64,000 nt of DNA, from contig JAHBSG010000006.1 in NCBI GenBank assembly GCA_019639235.1, forward strand, positions 62,001 through 126,000, written 5' to 3'. The stretch is from Acidobacteriota bacterium. Lineage in GTDB: Bacteria; Acidobacteriota; Blastocatellia; Pyrinomonadales; Pyrinomonadaceae. The notes under the pieces were generated by a model that was not told the origin of the DNA, made no database searches, and was given only the letters and a program-made list of their open reading frames with translations. Position numbers and translations under genes: made by a program. Position 1 is the stretch's first letter. Every line of letters starts with the position of its first letter. Shown piece after piece: positions 34,463 to 43,575 of this stretch.

Positions 34463-35899
34463 ATGGTAACCCGGATCAGCGATAGAACGGTGGGGCTGGA
34501 AAGACGTGATTTCCTGCGTCTTGTGATACCTGGAGCCGTAAGCTTCGCTTCGGCCGGAGCCGCCCTCATTGCCGCGAGTTGTAGTAGCGATCGTGGCCTG
34601 GAAGCTCTTACCAACCGGGACGGGTACAAACGGCGGGAGGAGCAGCAGTCAGGCGAGACACGCGAGATCGCGCTGACGGCGGCGGTCGGAGAAATCGAAA
34701 TCGCGCCGCACGGCGTTTACCGGACTTGGCTTTACAACAATCGGTTTCCTGGACCCGAAATCCGCGTTAAAGCGGGCGAGCGGCTGCGCGTCAGTTTGAA
34801 AAACGAGCTGCCCGAAGGCACGACGATTCACTGGCACGGCATTCCCGTGCCGAATGCGATGGACGGGGTTCCGGGCGTAACACAAGAACTCGTAAAACCG
34901 GGCGAAAGCTTTGAGTACGATTTCGTGGCTGACCCTGCTGGAAGCTATCTGTATCATTCACACGCTGGACTTCAGATCGATCGCGGTTTGATCGCACCTC
35001 TGGTTGTTGAAGAAAAAATGCCCATAGCAGCCTACGACCGAGAGTATGTCTTGATGCTCGACGATTTTTTGCCGGGCGAACCAAAACCGCTGCCCGGCGC
35101 CAGTGGAATGATGGGCGGCGAGGTTCCTCCGTATAGGGGGTTGTTGATCAATGGCCGATTGCCCGCTTCTCCGGCGGTTTTCGAAACAAAGAAGGGTGAG
35201 CGAATACGGTTCAGAATAATGAATCCTTCGGGCGCGACGACCTTTCGTTTTGGCGTCGCGGGACATAAATTGAGCGTTATTGCGGCGGACGGTCGCCCGG
35301 TGAAACCGGTCTTGGTCGATTCTCTTTTTATCGGAATGGGTGAACGGTATGACGTGATCGTTGAGGCCGCGAATCCGGGTGCCTGGACGATAGCCGCGGC
35401 AGCAGTTGAGGGGAATTCACCGCCCGCAAGTGCGGTATTGCGCTACACGGACGCGGCTCGAACAATACCGGAAGTTAACTCCACAACCTTTGGCTTCGAG
35501 GGCGGACGAGTGTTGGAACTTGCCGATCTTCAGGCGCTCGAGCCGGTCGAGAAACGAAGGCCGGACCGAACTCTCGATCTGACCCTTTCCGGCGGAATGA
35601 TGACTTCAGCTTGGACGATCAACGGCCAGGCTTACCCGAATGCCGACGCGCTGGAAGTATCCGAAGGCGAGCGTGTTCGGGTGCGGATGATCAATCACAG
35701 CATGATGCTCCATCCAATGCACCTACACGGACATTTCTTCCGCATCGGCGAGACATTAAAGGACACGGTCGTCGTCCCGCCGCATATGGGAAGAATAGAC
35801 TTCGATTTTCTCGCGGATAACCCGGGCAAATGGTTTTTCCATTGCCACAATATCTACCACATGGAAAGCGGAATGGCCCGTGTATTTAGCTACGTTTAA
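34463..35899 (+). CDS. Multicopper oxidase, Tat-exported
   Basis: This 478-aa protein is taken from ATG 34463. A twin-arginine motif ERRDFLRLV is at residues 13-21 and a possible lipobox ends AASC near 43. Three cupredoxin domains carry all copper-ligand blocks: HWHGIPVPNAMDG, YLYHSHAG, HPMHLHGHFFRIG and FFHCHNIYHMESGM. The last holds the type 1 Cys and Met. Such enzymes (CopA/CueO/laccase-like) oxidise Cu(I) or organic substrates in the periplasm. Absence of a long Met-rich insert leaves the exact substrate open. It is under the MerR-type promoter at 34037-34068. Confidence 0.95.
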   Translation: MVTRISDRTVGLERRDFLRLVIPGAVSFASAGAALIAASCSSDRGLEALTNRDGYKRREEQQSGETREIALTAAVGEIEIAPHGVYRTWLYNNRFPGPEIRVKAGERLRVSLKNELPEGTTIHWHGIPVPNAMDGVPGVTQELVKPGESFEYDFVADPAGSYLYHSHAGLQIDRGLIAPLVVEEKMPIAAYDREYVLMLDDFLPGEPKPLPGASGMMGGEVPPYRGLLINGRLPASPAVFETKKGERIRFRIMNPSGATTFRFGVAGHKLSVIAADGRPVKPVLVDSLFIGMGERYDVIVEAANPGAWTIAAAAVEGNSPPASAVLRYTDAARTIPEVNSTTFGFEGGRVLELADLQALEPVEKRRPDRTLDLTLSGGMMTSAWTINGQAYPNADALEVSEGERVRVRMINHSMMLHPMHLHGHFFRIGETLKDTVVVPPHMGRIDFDFLADNPGKWFFHCHNIYHMESGMARVFSYV

Positions 35900-35980
35900 C
35901 TCCGGTCACGTGCGTTCGACCGTCGCAAAAGCGGATCGGAGATGGCAACAAATATATAGATCCTGGAGGTAAATAAAATT

Positions 35981-36532
35981 ATGAAAAAACAATTATTGAT
36001 GATTCTGCCATTAGTTTTGGTGATGCTCGTCGGCGTTGGGGGCGTATCTGCCCAGGACGGCGATAAGAAAATGAAGATGGATGACGACATGTCGGCAATG
36101 ATGAAGAAAATGCACACGAGCCCTCATCACGAAATGATGATGACGCACCGTGAAAATGTCCTTAACTTTGCTCGAACGCTCCGTGATATGGCGGCGAACG
36201 GAAAGATCGAGGATCCCGCATTGGCCCGCAGCGCATTGGCTGAAGTTAAGCGCGGAATGGAAAAAATGGAGGAGATCCGTCAATCCCATATGGACACAAT
36301 GTCGTCGGATATGCTCGAGAAGATGAAGCCGATGATGGAGATGATGAAGGCTGAGAGGACCGCGATGAAGGAACATGTCGGCGCACTTGAAAAGGCCCTA
36401 ATGGCCGCCGTACCCGATGCTCGCGAAGTCGAAAAACACGCTGCCGCGCTTGTCGGGCAGATCGAAAAGATAAAAAAGGATGGGATGAAGGGCATGAAAA
36501 CCGATATGGGAGGGGGAAAGAAGGGTACTTAA
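35981..36532 (+). CDS. Met/His-rich periplasmic protein (CpxP/Spy-like size)
   Basis: This 183-aa protein has a signal peptide ending GVSAQ. The mature part is helical and extremely rich in Met, Lys and Glu (MKMDDDMSAMMKKMHTSPHHEMMMTHR; MEKMKPMMEMMKAER), with a Gly/Lys tail. The Met and His clusters suggest copper or silver binding in the periplasm. The helix-rich design resembles CpxP/CnrX-type sensors or chaperones, but the LTxxQ motif is absent. It is preceded by a GGAGGT ribosome-binding site and follows the oxidase gene by 81 nt. Confidence 0.8.
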   Translation: MKKQLLMILPLVLVMLVGVGGVSAQDGDKKMKMDDDMSAMMKKMHTSPHHEMMMTHRENVLNFARTLRDMAANGKIEDPALARSALAEVKRGMEKMEEIRQSHMDTMSSDMLEKMKPMMEMMKAERTAMKEHVGALEKALMAAVPDAREVEKHAAALVGQIEKIKKDGMKGMKTDMGGGKKGT

Positions 36533-36566
36533 ATGACCCGAGATTTTCTCGAAGGAGAATATTGCG

Positions 36567-36788
36567 ATGAAGAAACACGTGATCTTAATGCTGATCGGAT
36601 GTGCTTTGCCGCTCCTACTAATTTTTCTCTTACCGCTTTTCGGGGTGATTGACAATAGTTTTCTGATCCTGATCTTTCTCATTGTGATGCTGCTCTGCCA
36701 TCTCTTGATGCCGATGCACCACGGAAAACACCAGGAACACCATCACGACGAAAAGACGGCGGGTTCAGAAGGAGGCACGGAACAATGA
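36567..36788 (+). CDS. Small DUF2933-like membrane protein with His tail
   Basis: This 73-aa protein has two hydrophobic helices (about 4-27 and 31-48) and a cytoplasmic or periplasmic His-rich tail MPMHHGKHQEHHHDE. Size and layout match DUF2933-type proteins found next to copper ATPases. The stop overlaps the next gene by 4 nt. The His tail is a clear metal-binding candidate. Confidence 0.8.
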   Translation: MKKHVILMLIGCALPLLLIFLLPLFGVIDNSFLILIFLIVMLLCHLLMPMHHGKHQEHHHDEKTAGSEGGTEQ

Positions 36789-37063
36789 AGCAGTTGAATA
36801 TAAAAAAGTTCGGCTTTGCGGTCGGTTCGACCGCCGCCCTCTTGTACCTCGGCTGCATGGTCGTGATGTTCACTGTCGGACGGTACGCCACAGTGCGGTT
36901 TTTCAATAGCCTCCTCCACGGCCTGGATGTTACGTCGATCGTCCGGATGGACATGCCGATCTGGGAAGCCGGCATAGGGATCCTCGTAATCTTTATTCTG
37001 GGCTGGCTTTCCGGATCGTGCATTGCCGCGATATACAATGCGGCTCTTGGAGAAGAAGAGTAG
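36785..37063 (+). CDS. DUF5676-like membrane protein (copy 2)
   Basis: This 92-aa protein has two membrane helices (about 12-33 and 60-84) and a loop with RMDMPIWEAG. It is related in layout to the protein at 34140-34412. The start overlaps the previous stop (ATGA), indicating coupling. Likely an accessory membrane subunit of the copper system. Confidence 0.8.
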   Translation: MKQLNIKKFGFAVGSTAALLYLGCMVVMFTVGRYATVRFFNSLLHGLDVTSIVRMDMPIWEAGIGILVIFILGWLSGSCIAAIYNAALGEEE

Positions 37064-37067
37064 GCGT

Positions 37068-38165
37068 ATGAGATCCTGGTCGTTACGAATCGGCACATTC
37101 TTTGGAATCGAGGTTCTTGTCCATTGGACGTTTTGGATCCTGATCATTTGGGTCTTCCTGATGCATTTTCAGGCCGGACACGGTTGGTGGCAAGGCGTTT
37201 GGGGGGCGCTCTTCGTTCTCGCTCTTTTTGCTTGTGTTGTTTTGCACGAGTTCGGTCACGCCTTGACGGCCGCCCGCTTCGGCATCAAGACGAAGGACAT
37301 TACCCTTTATCCGATCGGCGGGATAGCTAGTCTCGAAGGGATGCCGGAAAAGCCCGGCGAAGAATTGCTCGTCGGGCTTGCCGGCCCAATGGTCAATCTG
37401 GTCATCGCGTTCCTAATCTGGGTTTACCTCACCGCGACGGGCCAGCCTCTTGATCTCGCTGCGGTGGGCTCGGACGATATGGCACGCCTGCCGTTCTTGT
37501 GGAATCTGCTTTTCGCCAACGTGGTGCTTGCCGTTTTCAACCTAATCCCCGCCTTCCCGATGGACGGGGGGCGGGTGCTGAGAAGTCTGCTGTCGTTCGT
37601 GATGGACAAGTCGAACGCAACGCGGGCGGCCGCGGCCCTTGGCCAGTTCCTGGCGATCATCTTCGTGTTTCTCGGGTTCTTTTATAACTTCTGGCTCGTG
37701 TTCATCGGCCTTTTCGTTTTCCTCGGAGCCGGAGGCGAGGCTGCCGCGGAAACCATGCGTGCCGCCCTCTCCGGCCTCAAGGTTAGAGACGCGGTCATGC
37801 GCCGTTTCACCCTTTTCCGCCCGGACGACACCATAGGGCGAGTAGTGGATGTACTCCTCAACAGCCAGGAGACTGTTTTCTTGGTCGCGGATGCTGACAG
37901 ACCCATCGGGACGTTGAGCCGGACGGAGCTTATTCGAGGATTATCTGAACAGGGTAAGGACGCCCTGGTTTCCGGTTTCATGAATACGGATTTCGCAGTC
38001 GCCGGTCCGGAGATGAAACTTCAGGACCTCATGGAGCAGCTTTCCGCCAAGGGCGGCGCGGCCGCTGTGATGGAAGGAGATTCCATTATCGGCCTGATCG
38101 ATCGGGAGAACATTGAAGAGAAGTTGCTGGTGCAGCGGACGCTTAAGGAACGCAACAAGATATGA
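37068..38165 (+). CDS. M50-family site-2 protease-like protein with CBS domains
   Basis: This 365-aa protein is taken from ATG 37068. Six membrane helices hold the Zn-protease motif HEFGH (in VVLHEFGHALTA) and the second site NLIPAFPMDGGRVL. A C-terminal pair of CBS domains (about 230-350: KVRDAVMRRFTLFRPDDTIG; MNTDFAVAGPEMKLQDLMEQL) could sense adenylates. M50 proteases cut membrane-bound regulators. It heads a tightly overlapping set with a nuclease-like ATP-cone gene (4-nt overlap) and nucleotide salvage genes. Confidence 0.92.
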   Translation: MRSWSLRIGTFFGIEVLVHWTFWILIIWVFLMHFQAGHGWWQGVWGALFVLALFACVVLHEFGHALTAARFGIKTKDITLYPIGGIASLEGMPEKPGEELLVGLAGPMVNLVIAFLIWVYLTATGQPLDLAAVGSDDMARLPFLWNLLFANVVLAVFNLIPAFPMDGGRVLRSLLSFVMDKSNATRAAAALGQFLAIIFVFLGFFYNFWLVFIGLFVFLGAGGEAAAETMRAALSGLKVRDAVMRRFTLFRPDDTIGRVVDVLLNSQETVFLVADADRPIGTLSRTELIRGLSEQGKDALVSGFMNTDFAVAGPEMKLQDLMEQLSAKGGAAAVMEGDSIIGLIDRENIEEKLLVQRTLKERNKI

Positions 38166-39004
38166 ATGTCATAAAAGCCAACGGTGACGAAGTCCCTTTC
38201 GATGAAGAGAGGATACGGCGATCGCTCCGCCGCGTAAAGGCGGACCCAGATGTGGTTGAGATCGTGCTCGAGCGCGTCATCGGGAAAATGTACGACCGGA
38301 TCACGACATCGGATCTGTATTCCATCGTTTTCGCGGAACTCAAAACTCTGCAAAGGGGTTCGGCCGGCAAATACAACTTGAAGAGGGCGATCATGCAGAT
38401 GGGGCCGACGGGCTACCCTTTCGAAAAGCTGATCGCCGCGCTGTTTGATGCGGACGGGTACACCGCGGCGACCGGCCAGTTCATCAAGGGCCGCTGCGTC
38501 ACCCACGAGGTCGATGTCGTCGCGGCGAAAGGCGATCTTCTCTATCATGCCGAATGCAAATTCCACAGTTTCCTCGGAAAAGTCTGCAATATAAAACACG
38601 CACTTTACGCCCACGCCCGTTTCGTCGATATCGAAAAGGGTTTCGCATCGGAGGCTCCCCGCAAAGGCGGGATCTACAAGGGAATGCTTGTGACCAACAC
38701 GCGCATGACCAGCGATGCGATCGCGTACGGCACATGTGCTGGTCTCGGGCTGCTGAGCTGGGACTATCCGCAAGAGAAAAGTCTACGGGGGTGGATCGAT
38801 TCCACCGGGCTGCACCCCGTCACCAGCCTCACGTCGCTTTCGGTGAAGTCGAAACGGCAGTTGCTCGAAAGGGGGATCGTGCTGTGCCGAGAGCTGAAGG
38901 GTTCGCCCGGGATCCTGGCCGAAATCGGCCTTTCGAAGCAAAACATCGACGATGTCATGGATGAGGCGTACGCGATCTTCGAAACGGTCACGGCTGAGGA
39001 TTGA
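38162..39004 (+). CDS. ATP-cone plus restriction-endonuclease-like protein
   Basis: This 280-aa protein has an N-terminal ATP-cone (IKANGDEVPFDEERIRRSLRR to LKRAIMQMG, residues about 3-82). A PD-(D/E)xK nuclease-like domain follows with GYPFEKLIAALF, THEVDVVA and YHAECK, giving the E-D-ExK catalytic set. ATP-cones bind ATP/dATP and regulate ribonucleotide reductases; fusion to a nuclease is seen in a few families of unknown role. The start overlaps the protease stop, and the next gene is nucleoside phosphorylase 6 nt downstream. A nucleotide-gated nuclease is a reasonable inference. Confidence 0.85.
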   Translation: MNVIKANGDEVPFDEERIRRSLRRVKADPDVVEIVLERVIGKMYDRITTSDLYSIVFAELKTLQRGSAGKYNLKRAIMQMGPTGYPFEKLIAALFDADGYTAATGQFIKGRCVTHEVDVVAAKGDLLYHAECKFHSFLGKVCNIKHALYAHARFVDIEKGFASEAPRKGGIYKGMLVTNTRMTSDAIAYGTCAGLGLLSWDYPQEKSLRGWIDSTGLHPVTSLTSLSVKSKRQLLERGIVLCRELKGSPGILAEIGLSKQNIDDVMDEAYAIFETVTAED

Positions 39005-39010
39005 TCGACT

Positions 39011-40528
39011 ATGGAGCATTACGAACCGAACATCTCAAACGCGCTGCGGTTGAGAGATCTTGGCATCGACTCGCGGAACGAGCATCTCGTCTTCATGCGT
39101 CGGGATTGCCCCGTGTGCGTGGCGGAGGGCTTCAACGCGCTGAGCCGCGTGCGGGTCGCATCGCCGACCAAGAGCTTGGCCGCATCGCTGATCGTTGTCG
39201 ATGAGCTAAACCTCCTGCAACATGACGAACTCGCGCTTTCGGCCGGAGCGACCCGGTTTCTCAACGCCGCAGAAGGCGACCCGCTGACGCTTTCCCATCT
39301 CGGCGATCTCGCCTCGATGAGCGATATCAGGCGGAAGATCTTCGGCGGAACTCTCGACGAGGATTCGTTCCGGCGAATCGTCGCGGACGTGACGAACTTA
39401 AATCTCTCGAACGTGCAACTCTCAGCGTTCATTACAGCATGTGCGGCGGACCGCATGAGCACGGATGAGATCGTCTTCCTGACCCGCTCGATGATCGGGG
39501 TTGGGGACCGCCTGCACTGGGACAAACCCGCCGTCTTCGACAAGCACAGCGTGGGCGGGCTGCCGGGGAACCGCACGACACCGATCGTCGTCGCGATCGC
39601 CGCCGCGGCGGGCCTGACGATCCCGAAAACATCCTCGCGCGCGATCACATCTCCCGCCGGAACGGCGGACACGATGGAGACGCTCACCAATGTTGATCTC
39701 GGCATCGACGAGATCAGGAGGGTTGTGGAACGTGAGGGCGGCTGCCTGGCCTGGGGCGGCGCCGTGAAACTTAGCCCCGCGGACGACATCCTGGTGCGCG
39801 TGCAGCGGGCTCTCGACATCGACAGCGAGGGGCAGATGATCGCCTCGGTGCTCTCGAAGAAAGCGGCGGCCGGGTCCACCTCCGTCGTGATCGACATCCC
39901 GGTCGGGCCCACCGCGAAAGTGAGAAGCCGGGAAGCAGGGGAAAGCCTGGCGAAAGTCATGAGTGCAGTGGGACGAGAGGTCGGCCTGCAAATTGACGCG
40001 GTCATAACGGACGGCTCGCAACCGGTCGGACGCGGGATCGGACCGGCACTCGAAGCACGCGACGTGCTCGCCGTGCTGAAGAACGAAGTCTACGCCCCCG
40101 AAGACCTAGCCGAGAAGTCGCTCATGCTTGCGGGCAGGCTGATCGGAATGGCGCGGAATGGCGACGCGGGATCCGGCTACGCGGCAGCCCGCGGAATTCT
40201 CGAGTCCGGCGAGGCGTGGGAGAAGTTCGTGAGAATCTGCGAGGCGCAGGGCGGACTCAAACAGCCGCCGACGGCCCGCCACCGTTTCGAGGTGAAGGCG
40301 GACCGGAGCGGGACCGTTTTTTCTATAAACAACCGGAAACTCTCGAGAACCGCAAAGCTTTCCGGGGCCCCGGGATCTCCAGCGGCCGGGATACTGCTGA
40401 ATATCAAGCTGGACGATCCGGTCCGGGCGGGGGACACCCTGTTCGAGGTCCACGCGGAAGCTGACGGCGAACTTGCCTATTCGCTCGAATACCTGAAGGA
40501 AAACACTGATGTGGTGGAGCTAAAGTGA
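39011..40528 (+). CDS. Thymidine/AMP phosphorylase family protein (archaeal-type)
   Basis: This 505-aa protein has the family signature DKHSVGGLPGNRTTPIVVAIAAAAGLTIPKTSSRAITSPAGTADTMET (phosphate and nucleoside binding, residues about 177-222), an N-terminal about 85-residue domain typical of the longer archaeal AMP phosphorylase group, and the C-terminal PYNP-type domain. It cleaves nucleoside or AMP to base and ribose (1,5-bis)phosphate. It is coupled to PRPP synthetase by a 1- to 4-nt overlap, so ribose phosphate made or used by the two may cycle. Its presence in a copper island is unusual. Confidence 0.9.
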   Translation: MEHYEPNISNALRLRDLGIDSRNEHLVFMRRDCPVCVAEGFNALSRVRVASPTKSLAASLIVVDELNLLQHDELALSAGATRFLNAAEGDPLTLSHLGDLASMSDIRRKIFGGTLDEDSFRRIVADVTNLNLSNVQLSAFITACAADRMSTDEIVFLTRSMIGVGDRLHWDKPAVFDKHSVGGLPGNRTTPIVVAIAAAAGLTIPKTSSRAITSPAGTADTMETLTNVDLGIDEIRRVVEREGGCLAWGGAVKLSPADDILVRVQRALDIDSEGQMIASVLSKKAAAGSTSVVIDIPVGPTAKVRSREAGESLAKVMSAVGREVGLQIDAVITDGSQPVGRGIGPALEARDVLAVLKNEVYAPEDLAEKSLMLAGRLIGMARNGDAGSGYAAARGILESGEAWEKFVRICEAQGGLKQPPTARHRFEVKADRSGTVFSINNRKLSRTAKLSGAPGSPAAGILLNIKLDDPVRAGDTLFEVHAEADGELAYSLEYLKENTDVVELK

Positions 40529-41427
40529 TGACAATACCCAACAAGCCGCTATTATTCGCAATGCCGGGTAATGATGAGTTCGCTAGGCTCCTCGCCGGCC
40601 GCGTCGGCGCGGAACCCGGCGAGATGGACATCCGCCAGTTCCCCGACGGGGAGACGTACCTGCGGGTCCGCTCGGACGTCGAGGATAGATTAGCAGTGGT
40701 CGTGAGCACCCTCGTTCAGCCGGACGAAAAGTTGGCGCCCTTGTATTTCATGGGGAATAACCTCAAATCGTTGGGGGCCGCTCATGTGTGCCTCGCCGCG
40801 CCCTATCTCGCGTACATGCGGCAGGATAAGGCATTCCGGCCCGGAGAGGCGGTCACGTCCGAGTACTTCGCCGGACTGATCTGCTCGTTCGCGGACAGTA
40901 TCGCGACGGTCGACACGCACCTCCACCGCCGCGAATCACTTTCGGAGATCTACTCGATACCGAACCTCAACGCTGCAGCCGCGGGCGAAATCTCCGAGTG
41001 GGTGAGAAACAACGTCCGCGACCCCGTAATCGTCGGGCCGGACTCGGAAAGCGAGCAATGGGTGTCGGAGGTCGCACAAATGGCGGGGGCCCCATTTGTG
41101 GTTCTCGAAAAAACCCGCCGCGGCGATCGCGACGTGAGCGTCTCCGCCATCGAGCTCGACGGGCCGCACCGCGACCGCACGCCCGTGCTGGTGGACGATA
41201 TAATCTCCACCGCCCGGACGATGATCGAAACCGTCCACCGCCTGCGGGAGCTCGATATCGCCGCGCCTGTCTGCATCGGCGTTCACGCCGTCTTCGCGGG
41301 TGACGCTTACGATGAGTTGATGGGAGCGGGGGCTGCCCGCGTCGTGACGTGCAACACGATCCCCCACCCGACGAACGGGATCGACGTTTCCGGGTTGTTC
41401 GTGGATTTTATAACCGGACATATTTGA
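40528..41427 (+). CDS. prs: Ribose-phosphate pyrophosphokinase (short, archaeal-type)
   Basis: This protein of about 299 aa starts at ATG 40528 (a GTG one codon earlier is possible). Motifs: QFPDGETYLRV, the ATP loop PYLAYMRQDKAFRPGEAVTS, and the PRPP-binding loop PVLVDDIISTARTM. It makes PRPP from ribose 5-phosphate and ATP. The short length and the sequence of the flexible loop fit class III/archaeal enzymes more than the bacterial Prs of about 315 aa. It overlaps the phosphorylase gene, so the two act as a unit. Confidence 0.92.
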   Translation: MTIPNKPLLFAMPGNDEFARLLAGRVGAEPGEMDIRQFPDGETYLRVRSDVEDRLAVVVSTLVQPDEKLAPLYFMGNNLKSLGAAHVCLAAPYLAYMRQDKAFRPGEAVTSEYFAGLICSFADSIATVDTHLHRRESLSEIYSIPNLNAAAAGEISEWVRNNVRDPVIVGPDSESEQWVSEVAQMAGAPFVVLEKTRRGDRDVSVSAIELDGPHRDRTPVLVDDIISTARTMIETVHRLRELDIAAPVCIGVHAVFAGDAYDELMGAGAARVVTCNTIPHPTNGIDVSGLFVDFITGHI

Positions 41428-41485
41428 CCTCGTTGAAGAAACGTAACCGAGATTTCAGCACAAGAGAGAAAAGGAAAACAAGACT

Positions 41486-43537
41486 ATGGACCACCAACAC
41501 GCACACCACACTGCGAAGGAGCCGCAGAACGGATCAGAGCGATCGCCGCACGATGCTGGGCACGGCGGGAACCCCCCTATGGGACATGCCGAACACGATC
41601 ACCACAAGATGATGATCGAGGATTTCAAGCGCCGTTTCTGGGTGTCGATGGTCTTGACCGTCCCGATCCTTCTCCTGTCCCCGATGATCCAAATGTGGCT
41701 CGGATTCGAACTCAGTTTCCCCGGGGACAGTCTGCTGCTCTTCGCGATCTCGACGGTCGTATTCGTTTACGGCGGCTGGCCATTCCTGAAAGGAGCCATC
41801 GGCGAATTCAGGACGCTCTCGTTCGGGATGATGACGCTGATCGCCCTCGCGATCACGGTGGCGTACGTTTTCAGCACCGCCGTCGTGTTCGGGTTCCCCG
41901 GCGAGGACTTCTTCTGGGAGCTGGCGACGCTGATCGACATCATGCTCCTTGGGCACTGGATGGAGATGAAATCGGTGCTCGGTGCGTCGAAGGCACTCCA
42001 GCTGCTCGTCAGCATGATGCCCGCCGAGGCCCACCGGGTTGTCGATGGGAAAGTTGAAGACATCAGTCTTGAAGATCTACAGGAAGGCGACATCATTCTT
42101 GTCCGTCCGGGCGAAAAGGTGCCCGCCGACGGAGTGGTGACGGACGGCGAAAGCTACCTGAACGAGAGCATGCTCACGGGCGAGAGTAAGCCGGTGAAGA
42201 AGGAAAGGTTCTCCGAGGTGATCGGCGGGTCGGTGAACGGGAACGGTTCGATCCATGTAAAAGTCGAACACACCGGTAAGGACAGCTACCTGAGCAAGGT
42301 GATCAAGCTCGTCGAGGAGGCCCAGAAGACAAAGTCGAAAACGCAGCATCTCGCCGATCGCGCCGCTAAGATCTTGACGGTCGTGGCGGTGGTCGTCGGA
42401 GTCGGCACTTTGGTGGTGTGGCTCCTCCTCGGGGCGAGTTTCAATTTCGCCGTGGAGCGGATGGTCACGGTTATGGTGATCTCCTGCCCGCACGCGCTCG
42501 GCCTAGCGGTGCCGCTCGTGGTGGCGATCTCCACCGCGATCTCGGCCCAACACGGTCTTTTGATCCGGAACCGGACCGCCTTCGAGAACGCAAGGCTGAT
42601 AACCGCGATGATCTTCGACAAAACGGGTACGCTGACGAAGGGAGAATTTGGCGTAACGCGTATCGAAACGCTCGATCCGGCCGTGGATAAGGAAACCCTC
42701 CTCAGAACGGCGGCGGCTCTCGAAATGAACTCCGAGCATCCCATCGCGGTCGGGATAATCCGAAAAGCGAAAGAGCAGAAGCTCGACATCCCCAGCGCCG
42801 AAAGTTTCCAGGCACTCACGGGCAAGGGCATTGAGGCGACCGTTGACGGGCGCGATGTGAAGGTGGTAAGCCCGGGGTTCCTGCGCGACGCCTCGATCGA
42901 GATACCGGAGAATGCTTATTCCGACGCCGCGGAGACGGTCGTCTTCGTCCTTTTGGACGACCGGCTCGCGGGCTTTATAGCTCTCGCCGACGAGGTGCGC
43001 GAGGAATCCGCCGGTGCGATCAGGGCATTTAAGAACCTCGGGGTAAAGGTGTTGATGGCGACCGGCGACAACGAGAAGGTCGCGAGGGCCGTTTCCGACA
43101 ATATGGGGCTCGACGGTTACTACGCCGAGGTGCTGCCCCATCAGAAGGTCGACCTCGTCAAGGAACTCCAGGGGAAAGGCGAGTTCGTTTCGATGACCGG
43201 CGACGGCGTCAACGATGCACCGGCTCTCGCGCAGGCGGACATCGGCATCGCGGTCGGCTCGGGTACCGACATCGCGGCGGAGACCGCGGACATCATCCTG
43301 GTCAACTCGAACCCTAAGGATATCCTGAACCTTATCAATTTCGGGCGGGCGACCTACAAGAAGATGATCCAGAACCTCCTGTGGGCGACGGGCTACAACG
43401 TCGTCGCGATACCGCTCGCGGCCGGGGTTCTTTACCAGTGGGGGTTCGTGCTGAACCCCGCGATCGGGGCGGTGTTCATGAGCCTCAGCACGATAATCGT
43501 GGCGCTCAACGCACAGCTTCTTAAAAGGCAGATTTGA
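41486..43537 (+). CDS. copB: CopB-type copper P1B-ATPase
   Basis: This 683-aa protein has a His-rich N-terminus (MDHQHAHHTAKE ... HAEHDHH, residues 1-40) instead of a CxxC domain, TGES at 231-234, the membrane ion motif CPH at 334-336 (VISCPHALGL), the phosphorylation site DKTGT at 378-382, and GDGVNDAPAL later. CPH and the His N-terminus define the P1B-3 (Cu(II)/Cu(I)/Ag) group. It pumps copper out of the cytoplasm. It is 59 nt after the PRPP synthetase gene. Confidence 0.95.
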   Translation: MDHQHAHHTAKEPQNGSERSPHDAGHGGNPPMGHAEHDHHKMMIEDFKRRFWVSMVLTVPILLLSPMIQMWLGFELSFPGDSLLLFAISTVVFVYGGWPFLKGAIGEFRTLSFGMMTLIALAITVAYVFSTAVVFGFPGEDFFWELATLIDIMLLGHWMEMKSVLGASKALQLLVSMMPAEAHRVVDGKVEDISLEDLQEGDIILVRPGEKVPADGVVTDGESYLNESMLTGESKPVKKERFSEVIGGSVNGNGSIHVKVEHTGKDSYLSKVIKLVEEAQKTKSKTQHLADRAAKILTVVAVVVGVGTLVVWLLLGASFNFAVERMVTVMVISCPHALGLAVPLVVAISTAISAQHGLLIRNRTAFENARLITAMIFDKTGTLTKGEFGVTRIETLDPAVDKETLLRTAAALEMNSEHPIAVGIIRKAKEQKLDIPSAESFQALTGKGIEATVDGRDVKVVSPGFLRDASIEIPENAYSDAAETVVFVLLDDRLAGFIALADEVREESAGAIRAFKNLGVKVLMATGDNEKVARAVSDNMGLDGYYAEVLPHQKVDLVKELQGKGEFVSMTGDGVNDAPALAQADIGIAVGSGTDIAAETADIILVNSNPKDILNLINFGRATYKKMIQNLLWATGYNVVAIPLAAGVLYQWGFVLNPAIGAVFMSLSTIIVALNAQLLKRQI

Positions 43538-43575
43538 TATCAGCCCATAAATGACGAAGCGTAGAGTTTAGCGAA

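Noticed and set aside
39019..40021. Long antisense frames over the phosphorylase gene
   Set aside because: High G+C third positions create long shadows; the sense frame has full family motifs and the antisense products are low-complexity Arg/Ser-rich.
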